64,000 nucleotides of DNA. Source: Myxococcales bacterium. Its GTDB lineage: Bacteria > Myxococcota_A > Polyangia > Palsa-1104 > JAEUJZ01. The stretch spans positions 1-64,000 of the forward strand of contig JAEUKB010000062.1 in NCBI GenBank assembly GCA_016794365.1, in the 5' to 3' direction. Shown here piece by piece: positions 1-8,398 of this stretch. The notes under the pieces are model-generated. The model was not told where the DNA came from, did no database searches, and saw only the letters and a list, made by a program, of their open reading frames with translations. Numbering within the stretch: position 1 is the stretch's first letter; the number at the start of each line of letters is the position of its first letter. The position numbers were made by a program, and so were the translations under genes.

Positions 1-650
1 CCTTCGCGATACCAGCCGACCAGCCGCTCGAGCCAAGGGTGCGCGTTTGGGCACGGAGCCAGCCGCTTAAGCCGCCCGTCGGAAACCTTCATAAAACCAA
101 ACGGCACTTTGCCGTGGAATCCGCCCTGCTGCTGGATGTGGAGGATCGCCGCCTTGCAGCGCTCCGACGTGTTTTGCCGCTCGATCTGCCCGATGATCGC
201 GAGGAACGGCAGCAGCATCTTTGACACCGGTTCAAACGTGTTGATCCCGTCGCGGATCGCCACCAAATTGCAGCCGTACGGCTCGAGTAAGTCTTCGTTG
301 ATGTTGCACAGATCGCGAAGCGATCGAGTCAGCCGATCGAGCTTCGTGACGAGCACCGCCGCGATCGATCCATCGGCATCCTTGATCGCCTTCGTCATGC
401 GCTGAAACGCAGGCCGATCGGTGTTCTTCGCCGAGAAACCACCGTCAACGAACATCTCTTCAACGATCCAGCCGCGATCGGCTGCGAAGCGCTTGATCTC
501 TTCGCGCTGCGCATCCAGTGACAAGCCGTGTTGCACCTGCATGTCGGTGGACACGCGGCAATATCCAAAAACTCGTACTTTGTGATCTGTATTACTAGAT
601 GACGCTAGGTGAGAGCGAGACTTGCTACTGCGGCTGTTGTGAGAGGACAT
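1..650 (-). CDS. Large serine recombinase (site-specific integrase), N-terminal part, runs off the left edge
   Basis: The reverse strand is open from an ATG at 648-650 to the window edge, giving 216 residues with no stop. After about 24 basic, Ser-rich residues comes a resolvase catalytic domain: VFGYCRVST with the nucleophile at Ser34, KLDRLTR at 103-109, and IERQNTSER at 156-164. A Recombinase-type domain begins near GKVPFGF (180-186). That second domain marks the large serine recombinase family (phage integrases, SpoIVCA-like excisases), which cut attP and attB with a 2-bp crossover. The DNA-binding C-terminus lies outside the window. The gene is read in the same direction as the interrupted kinase at 605-1231, and its start lies inside that frame, so kinase transcription would run into it. 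Family assignment is firm; whether the element is a prophage, an ICE or a developmental element cannot be told. Confidence 0.93.
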   Translation of the reverse strand, partial: MSSHNSRSSKSRSHLASSSNTDHKVRVFGYCRVSTDMQVQHGLSLDAQREEIKRFAADRGWIVEEMFVDGGFSAKNTDRPAFQRMTKAIKDADGSIAAVLVTKLDRLTRSLRDLCNINEDLLEPYGCNLVAIRDGINTFEPVSKMLLPFLAIIGQIERQNTSERCKAAILHIQQQGGFHGKVPFGFMKVSDGRLKRLAPCPNAHPWLERLVGWYRE

Positions 651-652
651 GG

Positions 653-699
653 CTTGTTTCTCCGTCGCTGTGACCATTCGTGGTCAACCTGGAAACAAG
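653..699. repeat. Nested inverted repeat just upstream of the recombinase start
   Basis: The outer arms are CTTGTTTC (653-660) and GAAACAAG (692-699), perfect over 8 bp. Inside them lies TGACCA-TTCG-TGGTCA (671-686), a perfect 6-bp dyad. The structure sits between the recombinase ATG (650) and the element/host junction near 720. It could be an operator for the recombinase, part of the attachment site, or an mRNA hairpin. The repeats are seen directly; the role is inferred. Confidence 0.7.
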
Positions 700-714
700 T
701 CATAGAAAATCTGT

Positions 715-725
715 AAGCGTCTCGG
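715..725. other. Putative element/host junction (att half-site) inside a kinase catalytic loop
   Basis: Read on the minus strand, kinase homology is normal up to IVHRD (Asp codon 719-721). It then stops: the expected Leu-Lys-Pro-x-Asn is replaced by AYRFSMTCF and unrelated sequence leading to the recombinase start 70 nt away. The crossover must therefore lie within a few bases of 719. The other end of the element, where kinase homology should resume, is outside the window to the left, so the exact core and any duplication cannot be read. Confidence 0.7.
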
Positions 726-1231
726 TGAACAATTCCCTTGTCGTGGACGGCTTGGAGTCCTTTGGCGATTTGGGCTCCGATTCGACAGACGCGCAGCGGA
801 GGGATGGGACCGGCGGTGATGGCTTCGGTGAGCGTTTCTCCGTCGAGAAATTCCATCACCAAGTAGGGATGACCTTCGATCAGGCCGAAGTCAGTCAGCG
901 CGACGACGTTGGTGTGGTTGATCATCGACGCGGTCTGCGCTTCCTGAATGAAGCGCTTCCAGGCCGATTCTTCCTGGGCTTTGCGCAGCACCTTGATGGC
1001 GACGGGCTTGCGCAGCGTGACGTGACGCGCTTGATAGACCACGCCCATTCCACCTTCGCCCAGTCGTCCTTCGACGGTGTAGCGGTTGTCGATGGTGGTG
1101 CCTATCAGCTTGTCTTCGGTCAGCGTCGATGGATCGGCAAGCGGGCAGATATGGACCGTGCCGGTCTTGTAGCTCGCACCGCAGCGAGTACAGGTCGTGG
1201 CATCGCCAGTATCTGGGCGTTCCGTGTTCAC

Positions 1232-1630
1232 CGTCGTAAAGGCACCTCATCTGCCATGGTCTGTCGTCACTTCAGCGAGGGTCGGAAGCCCGTGCGCACA
1301 GACCGTCGAGCCAGCCTGTCCGTGCAGCCGTGACCCATCGTCGAAGGAGAGCCATGGGAGCGCCACAATAGGCTCATGATACAACAATGGTTTTGTAATT
1401 CAGAGTACGTATTAGATTGATTTTTTGAGCAAATGAAGGGCAGAAGACGCCATGAATGCGCGTTCTTTCGTCTGAATTCCCACATCGTGGGGCAATCTGA
1501 ACAAATGCGATTTAGATCACGGATTGCTCTCGATGGGATATCATGAAGGTGGGTGGGTGATTTGCCGTCTGAGCCACGGAAGTAAGCTCGGTGGCTGGGT
1601 CGTGCAGCACGCGCCAAGGCTAGTCAAACC
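1232..1630. other. Divergent intergenic region between two kinase genes
   Basis: No gene recognised. The stretch around 1375-1440 is markedly AT-rich and is the likely place for promoters of the two divergent kinase genes, but I found no convincing -35/-10 pair on either strand. A TGGGTGGG octamer lies at 1550-1557. Confidence 0.5.
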
Positions 1631-3106
1631 ATGATCGGCACGCGTATAGGCCCATATCGGATCGAACGAAAGCTTGGCCAAGGTGGCATGGGCGCTGTCT
1701 ACGAAGCGATCCACGAGACCATCGAGCGTCGCGTCGCCATCAAGGTGTTAAACCCGCAGCTTGCGCAAAATGCCGACGTGGCGGTGCGCTTTATCAACGA
1801 GGCGCGCGCGGTCAACTTGGTCAATCATCCGGGGCTCGTGCAGGTGTCGGACTTCGGGCAAATGCCTGATGGCACCGCGTACATCGTGATGGAGCTGCTG
1901 GAAGGTGACTCGCTGAGCAAGCGACTTGCGCGGCTCGGTGGCAAGATGCCGCTGCCGGACATCCTGAAGCTGGTCCGTCAGATCTCGTCGGCGCTACAAG
2001 CCGCCCACATGAAGGGCATTGTCCACCGAGATTTGAAACCAGATAACGTAATGCTGGTTACGGAATCGGACCCGGAAGCGGGGACGCGGGAGCGGGTGAA
2101 GCTGCTCGACTTTGGGATTGCGAAGCTCGGAGCGTCGTCGCAAGGGGTGAACAAGTCGAACACGCAGACCGATGCGGTGCTGGGCTCGCCAGAGTACATG
2201 TCGCCCGAGCAGTGCAAAGGCGGCGTGAACATCGATCAGAAAGCGGACATGTATTCGCTCGGCGTGATCATGTTTCGGCTGCTGTCGGGACGGCTGCCGT
2301 TTAACGCCGAGGGTGTGGGCGCGCTGATGGCGATGCACATCTACGAGCCGGTGCCGGATCTGCGACCGCTTGCGCCGGATGCGCCGCCAGAGCTGATTGC
2401 GCTGGTGGAAAAGATGCTGTCGAAGAACTCGGCAGATCGTCCGACGGCTGCGCAGGTTCAGTACGAAATCGAGCAGCTGGCGGCCAAGGTCGGCATGTCG
2501 ATGGTGACGCAGTCGTTTCAGGCGGTGCGCTCGCAGATCATGACCGCCGATGCGATGCCGGACGGAATCAAAGGCATCTCGACGCTGGGAGGCGCAACCG
2601 GACAGGCGGCAGCGATTCCTTCCCCGGCTCCGAAGTCGCGCGCGACGCTGTTTGTTGGGCTCGGGGTTGGGTGTTTGGCGCTTGTTGCAGTGGCTGCGGT
2701 GGCGGTGGTCAAGCGCACGAGCAAGCCGAATCCGCCGACGGTGGTGGTGAATCCGCCGCCGCCGCAAAAAGATCCAGTGACGCAGCCTGCGACGACGCCG
2801 TCCGTCCCGGTCAAGGCGCGGCCCAAGTGGTCAGTCGATAGCGAGCCGCAAGGCGCGGACATCATTCGGGCGGACGACGGGCAGCTGCTGGGACAGACGC
2901 CGTGGACGGGTGAGCAGCCAGAAGGAACGGGCCCGATCGAGATCACGCTGCACCTGAGCGGCTATTCGGAGCGCAAGCTCACCCTTCGACCCGGAGCGGA
3001 CGCCGCGTACAAGCAGACGCTCAAGCAGCGACGAGGCAAGAAGGGCAAAGCCGACGGAAAGAACCAGGGTCAAAAGAAAGATGACGGACCAGAAATTGCG
3101 GACTAA
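1631..3106 (+). CDS. Membrane-anchored Ser/Thr protein kinase with C-terminal PEGA domain
   Basis: 491 aa. Cytoplasmic Hanks kinase domain at about 9-285: LGQGGMGAVYEA (15-26), Lys38 in VAIKVL, HRDLKPDN (132-139), DFG (160-162), and SPEYMSPEQ in the activation segment. All catalytic residues are present. A single membrane helix lies at about 339-360, followed by a Pro-rich linker and a PEGA-like module around 397-467 (SEPQGADII, LLGQTPW, LHLSGY), a fold common in surface proteins of this phylum. The last 15-20 residues are Lys-rich. The downstream TPR gene starts 26 nt before this gene ends, so the two are translationally coupled. Likely role: an envelope-sensing kinase; its substrate is unknown. 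Confidence 0.93.
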   Translation: MIGTRIGPYRIERKLGQGGMGAVYEAIHETIERRVAIKVLNPQLAQNADVAVRFINEARAVNLVNHPGLVQVSDFGQMPDGTAYIVMELLEGDSLSKRLARLGGKMPLPDILKLVRQISSALQAAHMKGIVHRDLKPDNVMLVTESDPEAGTRERVKLLDFGIAKLGASSQGVNKSNTQTDAVLGSPEYMSPEQCKGGVNIDQKADMYSLGVIMFRLLSGRLPFNAEGVGALMAMHIYEPVPDLRPLAPDAPPELIALVEKMLSKNSADRPTAAQVQYEIEQLAAKVGMSMVTQSFQAVRSQIMTADAMPDGIKGISTLGGATGQAAAIPSPAPKSRATLFVGLGVGCLALVAVAAVAVVKRTSKPNPPTVVVNPPPPQKDPVTQPATTPSVPVKARPKWSVDSEPQGADIIRADDGQLLGQTPWTGEQPEGTGPIEITLHLSGYSERKLTLRPGADAAYKQTLKQRRGKKGKADGKNQGQKKDDGPEIAD

Positions 3107-3785
3107 TGCACTGTCTGGGGGGCGGCTTGGCTGTGCGGCGGTCGTGCTCTGCGCGATGATGTCTTCAGCGGGCGCATCTGAGCAGAGCAGCGGCGACGAA
3201 AATGTCGCAGCGTCGGATCCTTGTCTGACCGACAACCTGTGCAAAGCGCACTACGACGAAGCGCGCAAGGCGTACAAAGAAAAGCGCTACGACGAAGCGT
3301 ACAAAGAGTACAAGGCCGCGTATGAGCGTCGGCAGGCTCCGTGGCTGCTCATCAACGTAGGCCGCAGCTTGCAGCGCTTGGGACGGAACAAAGAGTCGCT
3401 CGATTTTTATCAGCGCTATTTGAAAGCCGACCCGAATCCCAAGCCAGAGACGGTGACGAAGGTCAACGAGTACATCGAGCAGGTCAAAGCGGGCATCGTC
3501 GATGAGCCAGAACCAAAGCCCGAAGCCTCGCCCAGTCCGCAGCCGAGTCCGCAGCCTCAGGTCACAGGGACGCAAGCGTCAGCCAGTGGCACTTCCGCCG
3601 TCGAGCCGGAAAAGACGCCGATCTACAAGAAGTGGTGGCTGTGGACCATCGTCGGTGTGGTCGTCGCTGGCGGTGTAGCGGGCGGCGTCGTGGGCGGTCT
3701 GTTGGCCAATCGCGAGACGATTCAGATGGTGCAGTCGAACCCTCCAGTACCGACGGGCGTCACGGTTTATATGCCTTCCTTTTAA
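3081..3785 (+). CDS. Exported TPR-repeat membrane protein
   Basis: 234 aa. A signal-like N-terminus (hydrophobic CAAVVLCAMMSSAGAS, about 19-34) precedes TPR-like helices at about 56-135, including YDEARKAYKEKRYDEAYKEY and WLLINVGRSLQRLGRNKESL. A low-complexity Pro/Ser/Gln linker and a C-terminal Gly/Val-rich membrane helix (about 186-213) follow. It overlaps the upstream kinase by 26 nt and is followed 27 nt later by a propeller lipoprotein, so a three-gene unit is likely. The TPR part probably scaffolds a partner on the outer face of the inner membrane or in the periplasm. Function is not recognisable beyond that. Confidence 0.85.
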   Translation: MTDQKLRTNALSGGRLGCAAVVLCAMMSSAGASEQSSGDENVAASDPCLTDNLCKAHYDEARKAYKEKRYDEAYKEYKAAYERRQAPWLLINVGRSLQRLGRNKESLDFYQRYLKADPNPKPETVTKVNEYIEQVKAGIVDEPEPKPEASPSPQPSPQPQVTGTQASASGTSAVEPEKTPIYKKWWLWTIVGVVVAGGVAGGVVGGLLANRETIQMVQSNPPVPTGVTVYMPSF

Positions 3786-3812
3786 CAATTGAATCGTTTG
3801 TAGGAGGACTCT

Positions 3813-6278
3813 ATGAAGTCTTGGTTTCATCGGGTGAGCGCACGGTCGCTGCTGCTTGGTGGGCTGTCGCTGGCTAGCTCCTGTGATCCGGTGGTTGAAA
3901 ACATTGCCGACAGTCAGATCCTGATTGTGGTGAGCGTCAAAGGCGTTCAGACCGGCACGCAGGTGCTACAGGTCAAGTCGTCGCTCAATGGCAAGCCGGA
4001 CCCCAATGGGCTGGACATCACCAACAACACCAGCAAGTTCGCGATTCAGCTTCCCAACCAAGAGTCTTCCTACGGTCAGTTCAAGCTGGACGGCTTCGCG
4101 CTCGATACCAATCGCTGCTATCTGGCCAACGGTCAAGTCACCGAGCAGATCACCAAAGACAAGACCTACTACGAGCTGGAGCTGACGCTTTTGCCGCAGG
4201 CTGCGGCCAAGTGCAACCTGACGGTGACAGTGACGGGAAATGGCACGGTGACATCGAATCCGGCGGGCATTGGCTGCGGCGGCGGTCAGAGCGCTTGTTC
4301 CTATGACTTTCCGTTTGGCACCGATGTGGTGTTAAGCGGTCCGGCTTCGCTGACGAGCTATCCGGTGTGGACTTCGGGCTGCACGCCGAGCACAACGCTG
4401 TATCAGCCAACCTGTACGACCAAGCTGCAAAAGGGCGGAACCAAGGCAGAGGTCGATTTTGTAGCGCGCGCGTGCTCTCCCGATGGCTGGTGTCAGTATC
4501 ACCCGATTGGCACCATCCAGAGCCTCGGGGATGTGTGGGGCTCGGGCAGCAAGGACGTTTGGATCGTTGGCAACGGCAACACGATCCTCAACACCTCGGG
4601 CGGAGCATTTACCCAGTCAGCGACGGCTCCGTTTGCCAACCTCTCGGTCAACCAAGTCCGGGGCAGCAGTGCGACCAACATCTATGCGCTGTCGAACAGC
4701 GGAGGAACGCCAGGTCTGGCTCGCTACGACGGCACCAAGTGGACGGGACTTCCGACGTGGCCGGGATTCCCCAACATCGATGCGCGCGGTCTGGTGGCGC
4801 TGCCTTCCGGCGATGCGATTGTGGTCGGCTATAACTTCGCGGTGGGTGGACCGTTTGCGGCGCGGCTCAGCGGCACCAGCTGGACGTCGATCACGACGGG
4901 ACTGACCGCCACCGAGATCCTCAATCGCGGCTGGCCTGCATCCGACACCGAGGTGTGGGCGGGCAGCACCACCGGCATCTGGCGCTACGACGGCACCAAG
5001 TGGACCAAAGACGTAAGTCCGGCGGTTCAAAACAAGAACGTACAGTTTCTGTGGGGAACGAGCGCCACGGACATCTGGGCGGCGACCTCGACGGAGCTGT
5101 TTCACTACGATGGCACATCGTGGACGGCGGCTCCGGTGGACAACGGCGTCACCATTTCTTCGATTTCCAACATCGGTGGCGGCACAGGGCCCGATGTCTG
5201 GCTCGCGAGCAACACCGCCGGTCGCTTGTTCCGTTACGCGGGCGGCTCGTGCAGTCCGAAGTGCTGGACCCAGACCGACCTTCCGGGCGTGACCCAGTCC
5301 ATTCGCGCCATCTGGGGCGCGGCGAGCAACGATCTGTATGCAGTCGGAAACCTCGGTCTGATCCTGCGCTATGACGGGCAGACGTGGTCGCGATCTCCGT
5401 ATGCGCGGGCTCCGCTGACGACCGGGACGCTGACGGCTTCGTACGGTGTGCCGAACAATCAGAACTCAGCGCTTCAGATCTTTGGGCCGATCGATACCAA
5501 CCTAAACGTCGATGCGAGCAACATCACCGTCGCAACCGGCTTTTCGACCACCAGCCAGGCCATCAACGCCGTCTACGGGCTGTCCGCCAACGAGATCATG
5601 GCCGTCGGCAACAACGGTCTGGTGATGCGCTATAACGGCACAAGCTGGGCCACGATTCCGTCGGGCACAACCAACAGCCTGACGGGTGTCTTCATCAACA
5701 ACTCGCCGCGCTTTTACTACATCTCGGGGGCCAACGGCTTTATCGCGCGCGCTGATCAGACGCTGAGCGGCTTTACGGTACAGACGAAGAACGTGCCTCC
5801 AGCGCCGAATCCCAACACCACCACGCAGTATCTGTATGCGATGGGTGGCTCGTCGATGTTCAACTTGTACGTCACGAGCTACAGCGGCGTCATCTATCGC
5901 ACCACGGACGGAGTGAGCTGGAATCAGATCCTGCCCGCACCGAACACCACCGAGACGTATTACGTCGCGTACTATCATCCCACGTCGGGCCGTGTGTATC
6001 TCGGCGGCACCAACGGTCAGCTCATTTACTACACCGGCGCATCGTTTCAGACGCTCTCGACGGGAACCACCGCGTCGATCTATTCGATGTGGGGCACGAC
6101 GGGCACGCAGGCGATGTGGGTGGGCGGCACGGGCGGAACGCTGCTCAAGTTTGATGGAACGACGTTTACGCCGCTAAAGAGCGGAGTGATCGGCACGATT
6201 CGGACGCTGTGGGGAAACAACCTGACCGATGTCTGGGCGGCGGGAGACGCAGGGACGATCCTGCGCTGGAAGATGTAG
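3813..6278 (+). CDS. Large lipoprotein with WGxxxxDVWAxG beta-propeller repeats
   Basis: 821 aa. Excellent ribosome site (AGGAGG at 3802-3807). The signal peptide ends in a lipobox (SLASSC), so this is a predicted lipoprotein. Residues 35-130 form a beta-sandwich-like region. From about residue 235 to the end there are at least nine blades built on VWGSGSKDVWIVG, LWGTSATDIWAAT, IWGAASNDLYAVG and LWGNNLTDVWAAG, usually followed by LRYDGxxW. These are BNR/WD-like propeller blades, probably forming one or two propellers. Such proteins are abundant in Myxococcota and generally uncharacterised. The last gene of the kinase-TPR-lipoprotein group. Confidence 0.88.
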   Translation: MKSWFHRVSARSLLLGGLSLASSCDPVVENIADSQILIVVSVKGVQTGTQVLQVKSSLNGKPDPNGLDITNNTSKFAIQLPNQESSYGQFKLDGFALDTNRCYLANGQVTEQITKDKTYYELELTLLPQAAAKCNLTVTVTGNGTVTSNPAGIGCGGGQSACSYDFPFGTDVVLSGPASLTSYPVWTSGCTPSTTLYQPTCTTKLQKGGTKAEVDFVARACSPDGWCQYHPIGTIQSLGDVWGSGSKDVWIVGNGNTILNTSGGAFTQSATAPFANLSVNQVRGSSATNIYALSNSGGTPGLARYDGTKWTGLPTWPGFPNIDARGLVALPSGDAIVVGYNFAVGGPFAARLSGTSWTSITTGLTATEILNRGWPASDTEVWAGSTTGIWRYDGTKWTKDVSPAVQNKNVQFLWGTSATDIWAATSTELFHYDGTSWTAAPVDNGVTISSISNIGGGTGPDVWLASNTAGRLFRYAGGSCSPKCWTQTDLPGVTQSIRAIWGAASNDLYAVGNLGLILRYDGQTWSRSPYARAPLTTGTLTASYGVPNNQNSALQIFGPIDTNLNVDASNITVATGFSTTSQAINAVYGLSANEIMAVGNNGLVMRYNGTSWATIPSGTTNSLTGVFINNSPRFYYISGANGFIARADQTLSGFTVQTKNVPPAPNPNTTTQYLYAMGGSSMFNLYVTSYSGVIYRTTDGVSWNQILPAPNTTETYYVAYYHPTSGRVYLGGTNGQLIYYTGASFQTLSTGTTASIYSMWGTTGTQAMWVGGTGGTLLKFDGTTFTPLKSGVIGTIRTLWGNNLTDVWAAGDAGTILRWKM

Positions 6279-6281
6279 CGA

Positions 6282-6689
6282 CTACTTCAGGCGAGTGCTG
6301 AGCAGCTCGCTGAGCGCTTGCAGGGCATCAATCACCGTGAAGATGCCCACCACCTTGCCGTTCTGTTCCACAATCGCCGAGCCGTACTTCTTCGCGGCCA
6401 TCTCATCGACCACTTCATCGAGCGGCGAATCGGGAGAGACAACGTACACTTCCTGCGTCATCGCGTCTTCGACCTTCACCTTGCTCGGGTCCACATCTTT
6501 GAGCGTCTCGATGAGATGAATGTCGCGGATCGACAAAAGACCAACCAGCGCGTTCGCATGGAGAACCGGAAGGTGACGAATGTTGTGCGTACGCATCACT
6601 TCGGCAGCCTCGGAAAGCGTCAAATCAGGACGCACCGTATGTGGGCTGGTGGTCATGTACTTTTGGACTTTGGGAATCGGCTTGCTCAT
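6282..6689 (-). CDS. CBS-domain pair protein
   Basis: 135 aa from the ATG at 6687-6689; a longer frame exists upstream but its extra residues look unrelated. It is almost entirely a tandem CBS (Bateman) module: VQKYMTTSPHTVRPDLTLSE with HNIRHLPVL, then VEDAMTQEVYVVSP with YGSAIVEQNGKVVGIFT. Such small proteins bind adenine nucleotides and regulate partners; none is evident beside it. It converges on the propeller lipoprotein with only 3 nt between the two stops. Confidence 0.9.
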   Translation of the reverse strand: MSKPIPKVQKYMTTSPHTVRPDLTLSEAAEVMRTHNIRHLPVLHANALVGLLSIRDIHLIETLKDVDPSKVKVEDAMTQEVYVVSPDSPLDEVVDEMAAKKYGSAIVEQNGKVVGIFTVIDALQALSELLSTRLK

Positions 6690-6882
6690 GGCGTCTATTC
6701 TCTTTCCTGTGCGCGGTAGCTTCTTACTTGAAGGCCGCACGTCTAACCTGAGTCTGCGACGCGAAAGTTCAAGCGCTGCGCCCGAAAAAATACCGAAATC
6801 CAGCGCATCCATATGAATCGTACAAAATGCCTAATATTGACCCAAGGGAAGGTTTGCTGCGACGTATCGTCGGCTGGGTGGG

Positions 6883-7902
6883 CTACAGAAGCGGCGCGGG
6901 AGGCTGATTGATCGACAGCTCTGCAACCAGGCGCGCAACCAGCTCATCGTAGAGCGACTTCATCTCTGTTTCGTTGCGCACGGTCTGGTGAATGCGTCCG
7001 CCTGCGCTCATGCCGTGTCCGCCTGCTGCGCCTTTGCTGCCGACGACACGACGAATCAGCTCTCCGGCATGAGAGTCTTCGTCTTCGCTGCGAATCGACA
7101 GAAACACCTGGCCTTCGTATTCGCCCATGCACAGGCAGTAGCGCGCTTTTTCGTACGCGAGCATCAGCTCGGCAATCTCGGCGACCAGATCGGGATACGG
7201 CACCGTACCCAGGTTGATCGCGAGCAGCTCTCCCCAGCAGATGGCGCGTCGGCATGCGCGATCCATCGCGACAAAGTGTTCCCGGCTGAGCTTGGGATTG
7301 GTGATCGAGTACAGCTTGGTGTGATCGGCCTGCGCGGACAGTTCCAGATAGGCTTGACGCTCGTGGGGACCGCACTCTCGTCCGAGGTCGCGCGTCTCGG
7401 TCTTGACGCCGTAGAGAAACGCGGTGGCCAGGTCCGCCGACAGCTCAATTCCCGCTTGCTTGAGATAGCGCCAGACAATCGTGCAGGACGCGCCAAACTC
7501 GGGACGGATGTCGCACCACGGAACCTCTGCCGACAGAGGCCGGGGCGGATGGTGATCAATCACAATGTCGGGCAGACGTGAAAGCGGCAGGGAGTTATTT
7601 CCCGTTCCAGGCTGGGTATCGAGCAGCGCGATGATGCCAAACGAGTCGAGATCCAGGTTTTCGATGGGCCGCAGATCAAACGACAGCACGCGCACCATGG
7701 CTCGGTTTTCCGCCCGACCGATGATGCCCGCCATGCCAATCGTACACTCGATGCCTTGACGACCGAGCAAGAGCGACAGACCAGCCGCCGCCGCCAGCGA
7801 GTCCGGGTCGGGATTGTCATGCGGCAGAAGCAGCGCCTTGGGCCTGCGCGTCTTTGCCCACTCCCTCGCCATGACAAGGGCACCGCCGAGATCAAAAGCC
7901 AT
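6883..7902 (-). CDS. DHH-family phosphoesterase (NrnA-like oligoribonuclease / pAp phosphatase)
   Basis: 339 aa from the ATG at 7900-7902. The longer open frame is rejected because its first 92 residues lack family similarity and would overlap the opposite gene at 8018. Metal-binding motifs of the DHH family are visible: LLPHDNPDPDSLAAA near the N-terminus, IIALLDTQPG, and VIDHHPPR (the DHH signature). The C-terminal DHHA1 domain ends in GAAGGHGMSAGGRI, the substrate-binding glycine motif. Relatives degrade nanoRNA or dephosphorylate pAp, or cleave cyclic dinucleotides. The exact substrate cannot be fixed from sequence. Confidence 0.87.
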   Translation of the reverse strand: MAFDLGGALVMAREWAKTRRPKALLLPHDNPDPDSLAAAAGLSLLLGRQGIECTIGMAGIIGRAENRAMVRVLSFDLRPIENLDLDSFGIIALLDTQPGTGNNSLPLSRLPDIVIDHHPPRPLSAEVPWCDIRPEFGASCTIVWRYLKQAGIELSADLATAFLYGVKTETRDLGRECGPHERQAYLELSAQADHTKLYSITNPKLSREHFVAMDRACRRAICWGELLAINLGTVPYPDLVAEIAELMLAYEKARYCLCMGEYEGQVFLSIRSEDEDSHAGELIRRVVGSKGAAGGHGMSAGGRIHQTVRNETEMKSLYDELVARLVAELSINQPPAPLL

Positions 7903-8017
7903 GTGGTTCCACGGTATCTCGGGTTTCCGCCGGAAGCAAGCCCTGTCACCGACAGAGGCTTGTCGCATCCAGACCGCTGCGCGGCTTTGGGCTACACCGA
8001 GATGACTGCGACGTGGC

Positions 8018-8398
8018 ATGCTGCTGGCGATGAAGGTGCAATCGACCGGATCGCGGCTCCACTCGCTGCGTCGCTTGTGGCGATTTCCCGTGGCTGTGCT
8101 GTCGCTGCTGGGACTGCTCGCCGATGGCGGAATCTCGGGCGACGAGCTTCTGTGCGAACAAGCCACCGTTTCGCTCAAGTCCTGCTGTCCCGAGCTAGGC
8201 GATGTCAGCTACTCGTGTGTGCGCTCCGGCTGCGGCGGACAGCTGGTGCCCGAGCTGGATGTCGATCGCTCGACCTGTCTGCGCAGTAAGTCCTGCGAGG
8301 AGCTGCAAGCGCTCGGGGTGTGCAATCCGGCGACCTGGGAAGTGCCCGCAAGCTGTGCGTCTTCGCCCTGCACGAGCAAGGTGCCCAAATGTCAGTAG
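8018..8398 (+). CDS. Small secreted Cys-rich protein
   Basis: 126 aa (an alternative ATG at 8030 gives 122 aa). The basic N-terminus and hydrophobic stretch FPVAVLSLLGLLADGG look like a signal peptide. The mature part has 13 Cys in about 80 residues (LLCEQ, SCCPELG, YSCVRSGCGG, STCLRSKSCEEL, VCNPATW, SCASSPC, VPKC), suggesting several disulfides and a folded extracellular domain. Its stop overlaps the next gene (ATGTCAGTAG), pointing to translational coupling. No family recognised. Confidence 0.7.
   Translation: MLLAMKVQSTGSRLHSLRRLWRFPVAVLSLLGLLADGGISGDELLCEQATVSLKSCCPELGDVSYSCVRSGCGGQLVPELDVDRSTCLRSKSCEELQALGVCNPATWEVPASCASSPCTSKVPKCQ

Larger units (their letters stand above)
605..1231 (-). 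pseudogene. Ser/Thr protein kinase, 5' part only, interrupted at the HRD motif
   Basis: GTG start at 1229-1231 with GAGGTG upstream. Residues 14-29 hold a short Cys cluster (CTRC ... C). A Hanks kinase N-lobe follows: glycine loop LGEGGMGVVYQA at 58-69, catalytic Lys80 in VAIKVL, and GIVHRD at 166-171. After Asp171 the protein continues with 37 unrelated residues and stops at 605. The rest of the catalytic loop, DFG and APE motifs and the C-lobe are missing, so the product cannot be an active kinase. The break coincides with the end of the recombinase-bearing element, and the final 45 nt overlap the recombinase start. The distal half of the kinase presumably lies beyond the element. Excision could restore the gene if both halves remain intact. 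Confidence 0.88.

Noticed and set aside
605..1231. Kinase fragment as an intact short kinase
   Set aside because: It lacks everything after HRD, including DFG and the C-lobe, and ends in unrelated element sequence.
7903..8178. 92-residue N-terminal extension of the DHH phosphoesterase
   Set aside because: No family similarity and it overlaps the opposite secreted-protein gene; the ATG at 7902 fits better.
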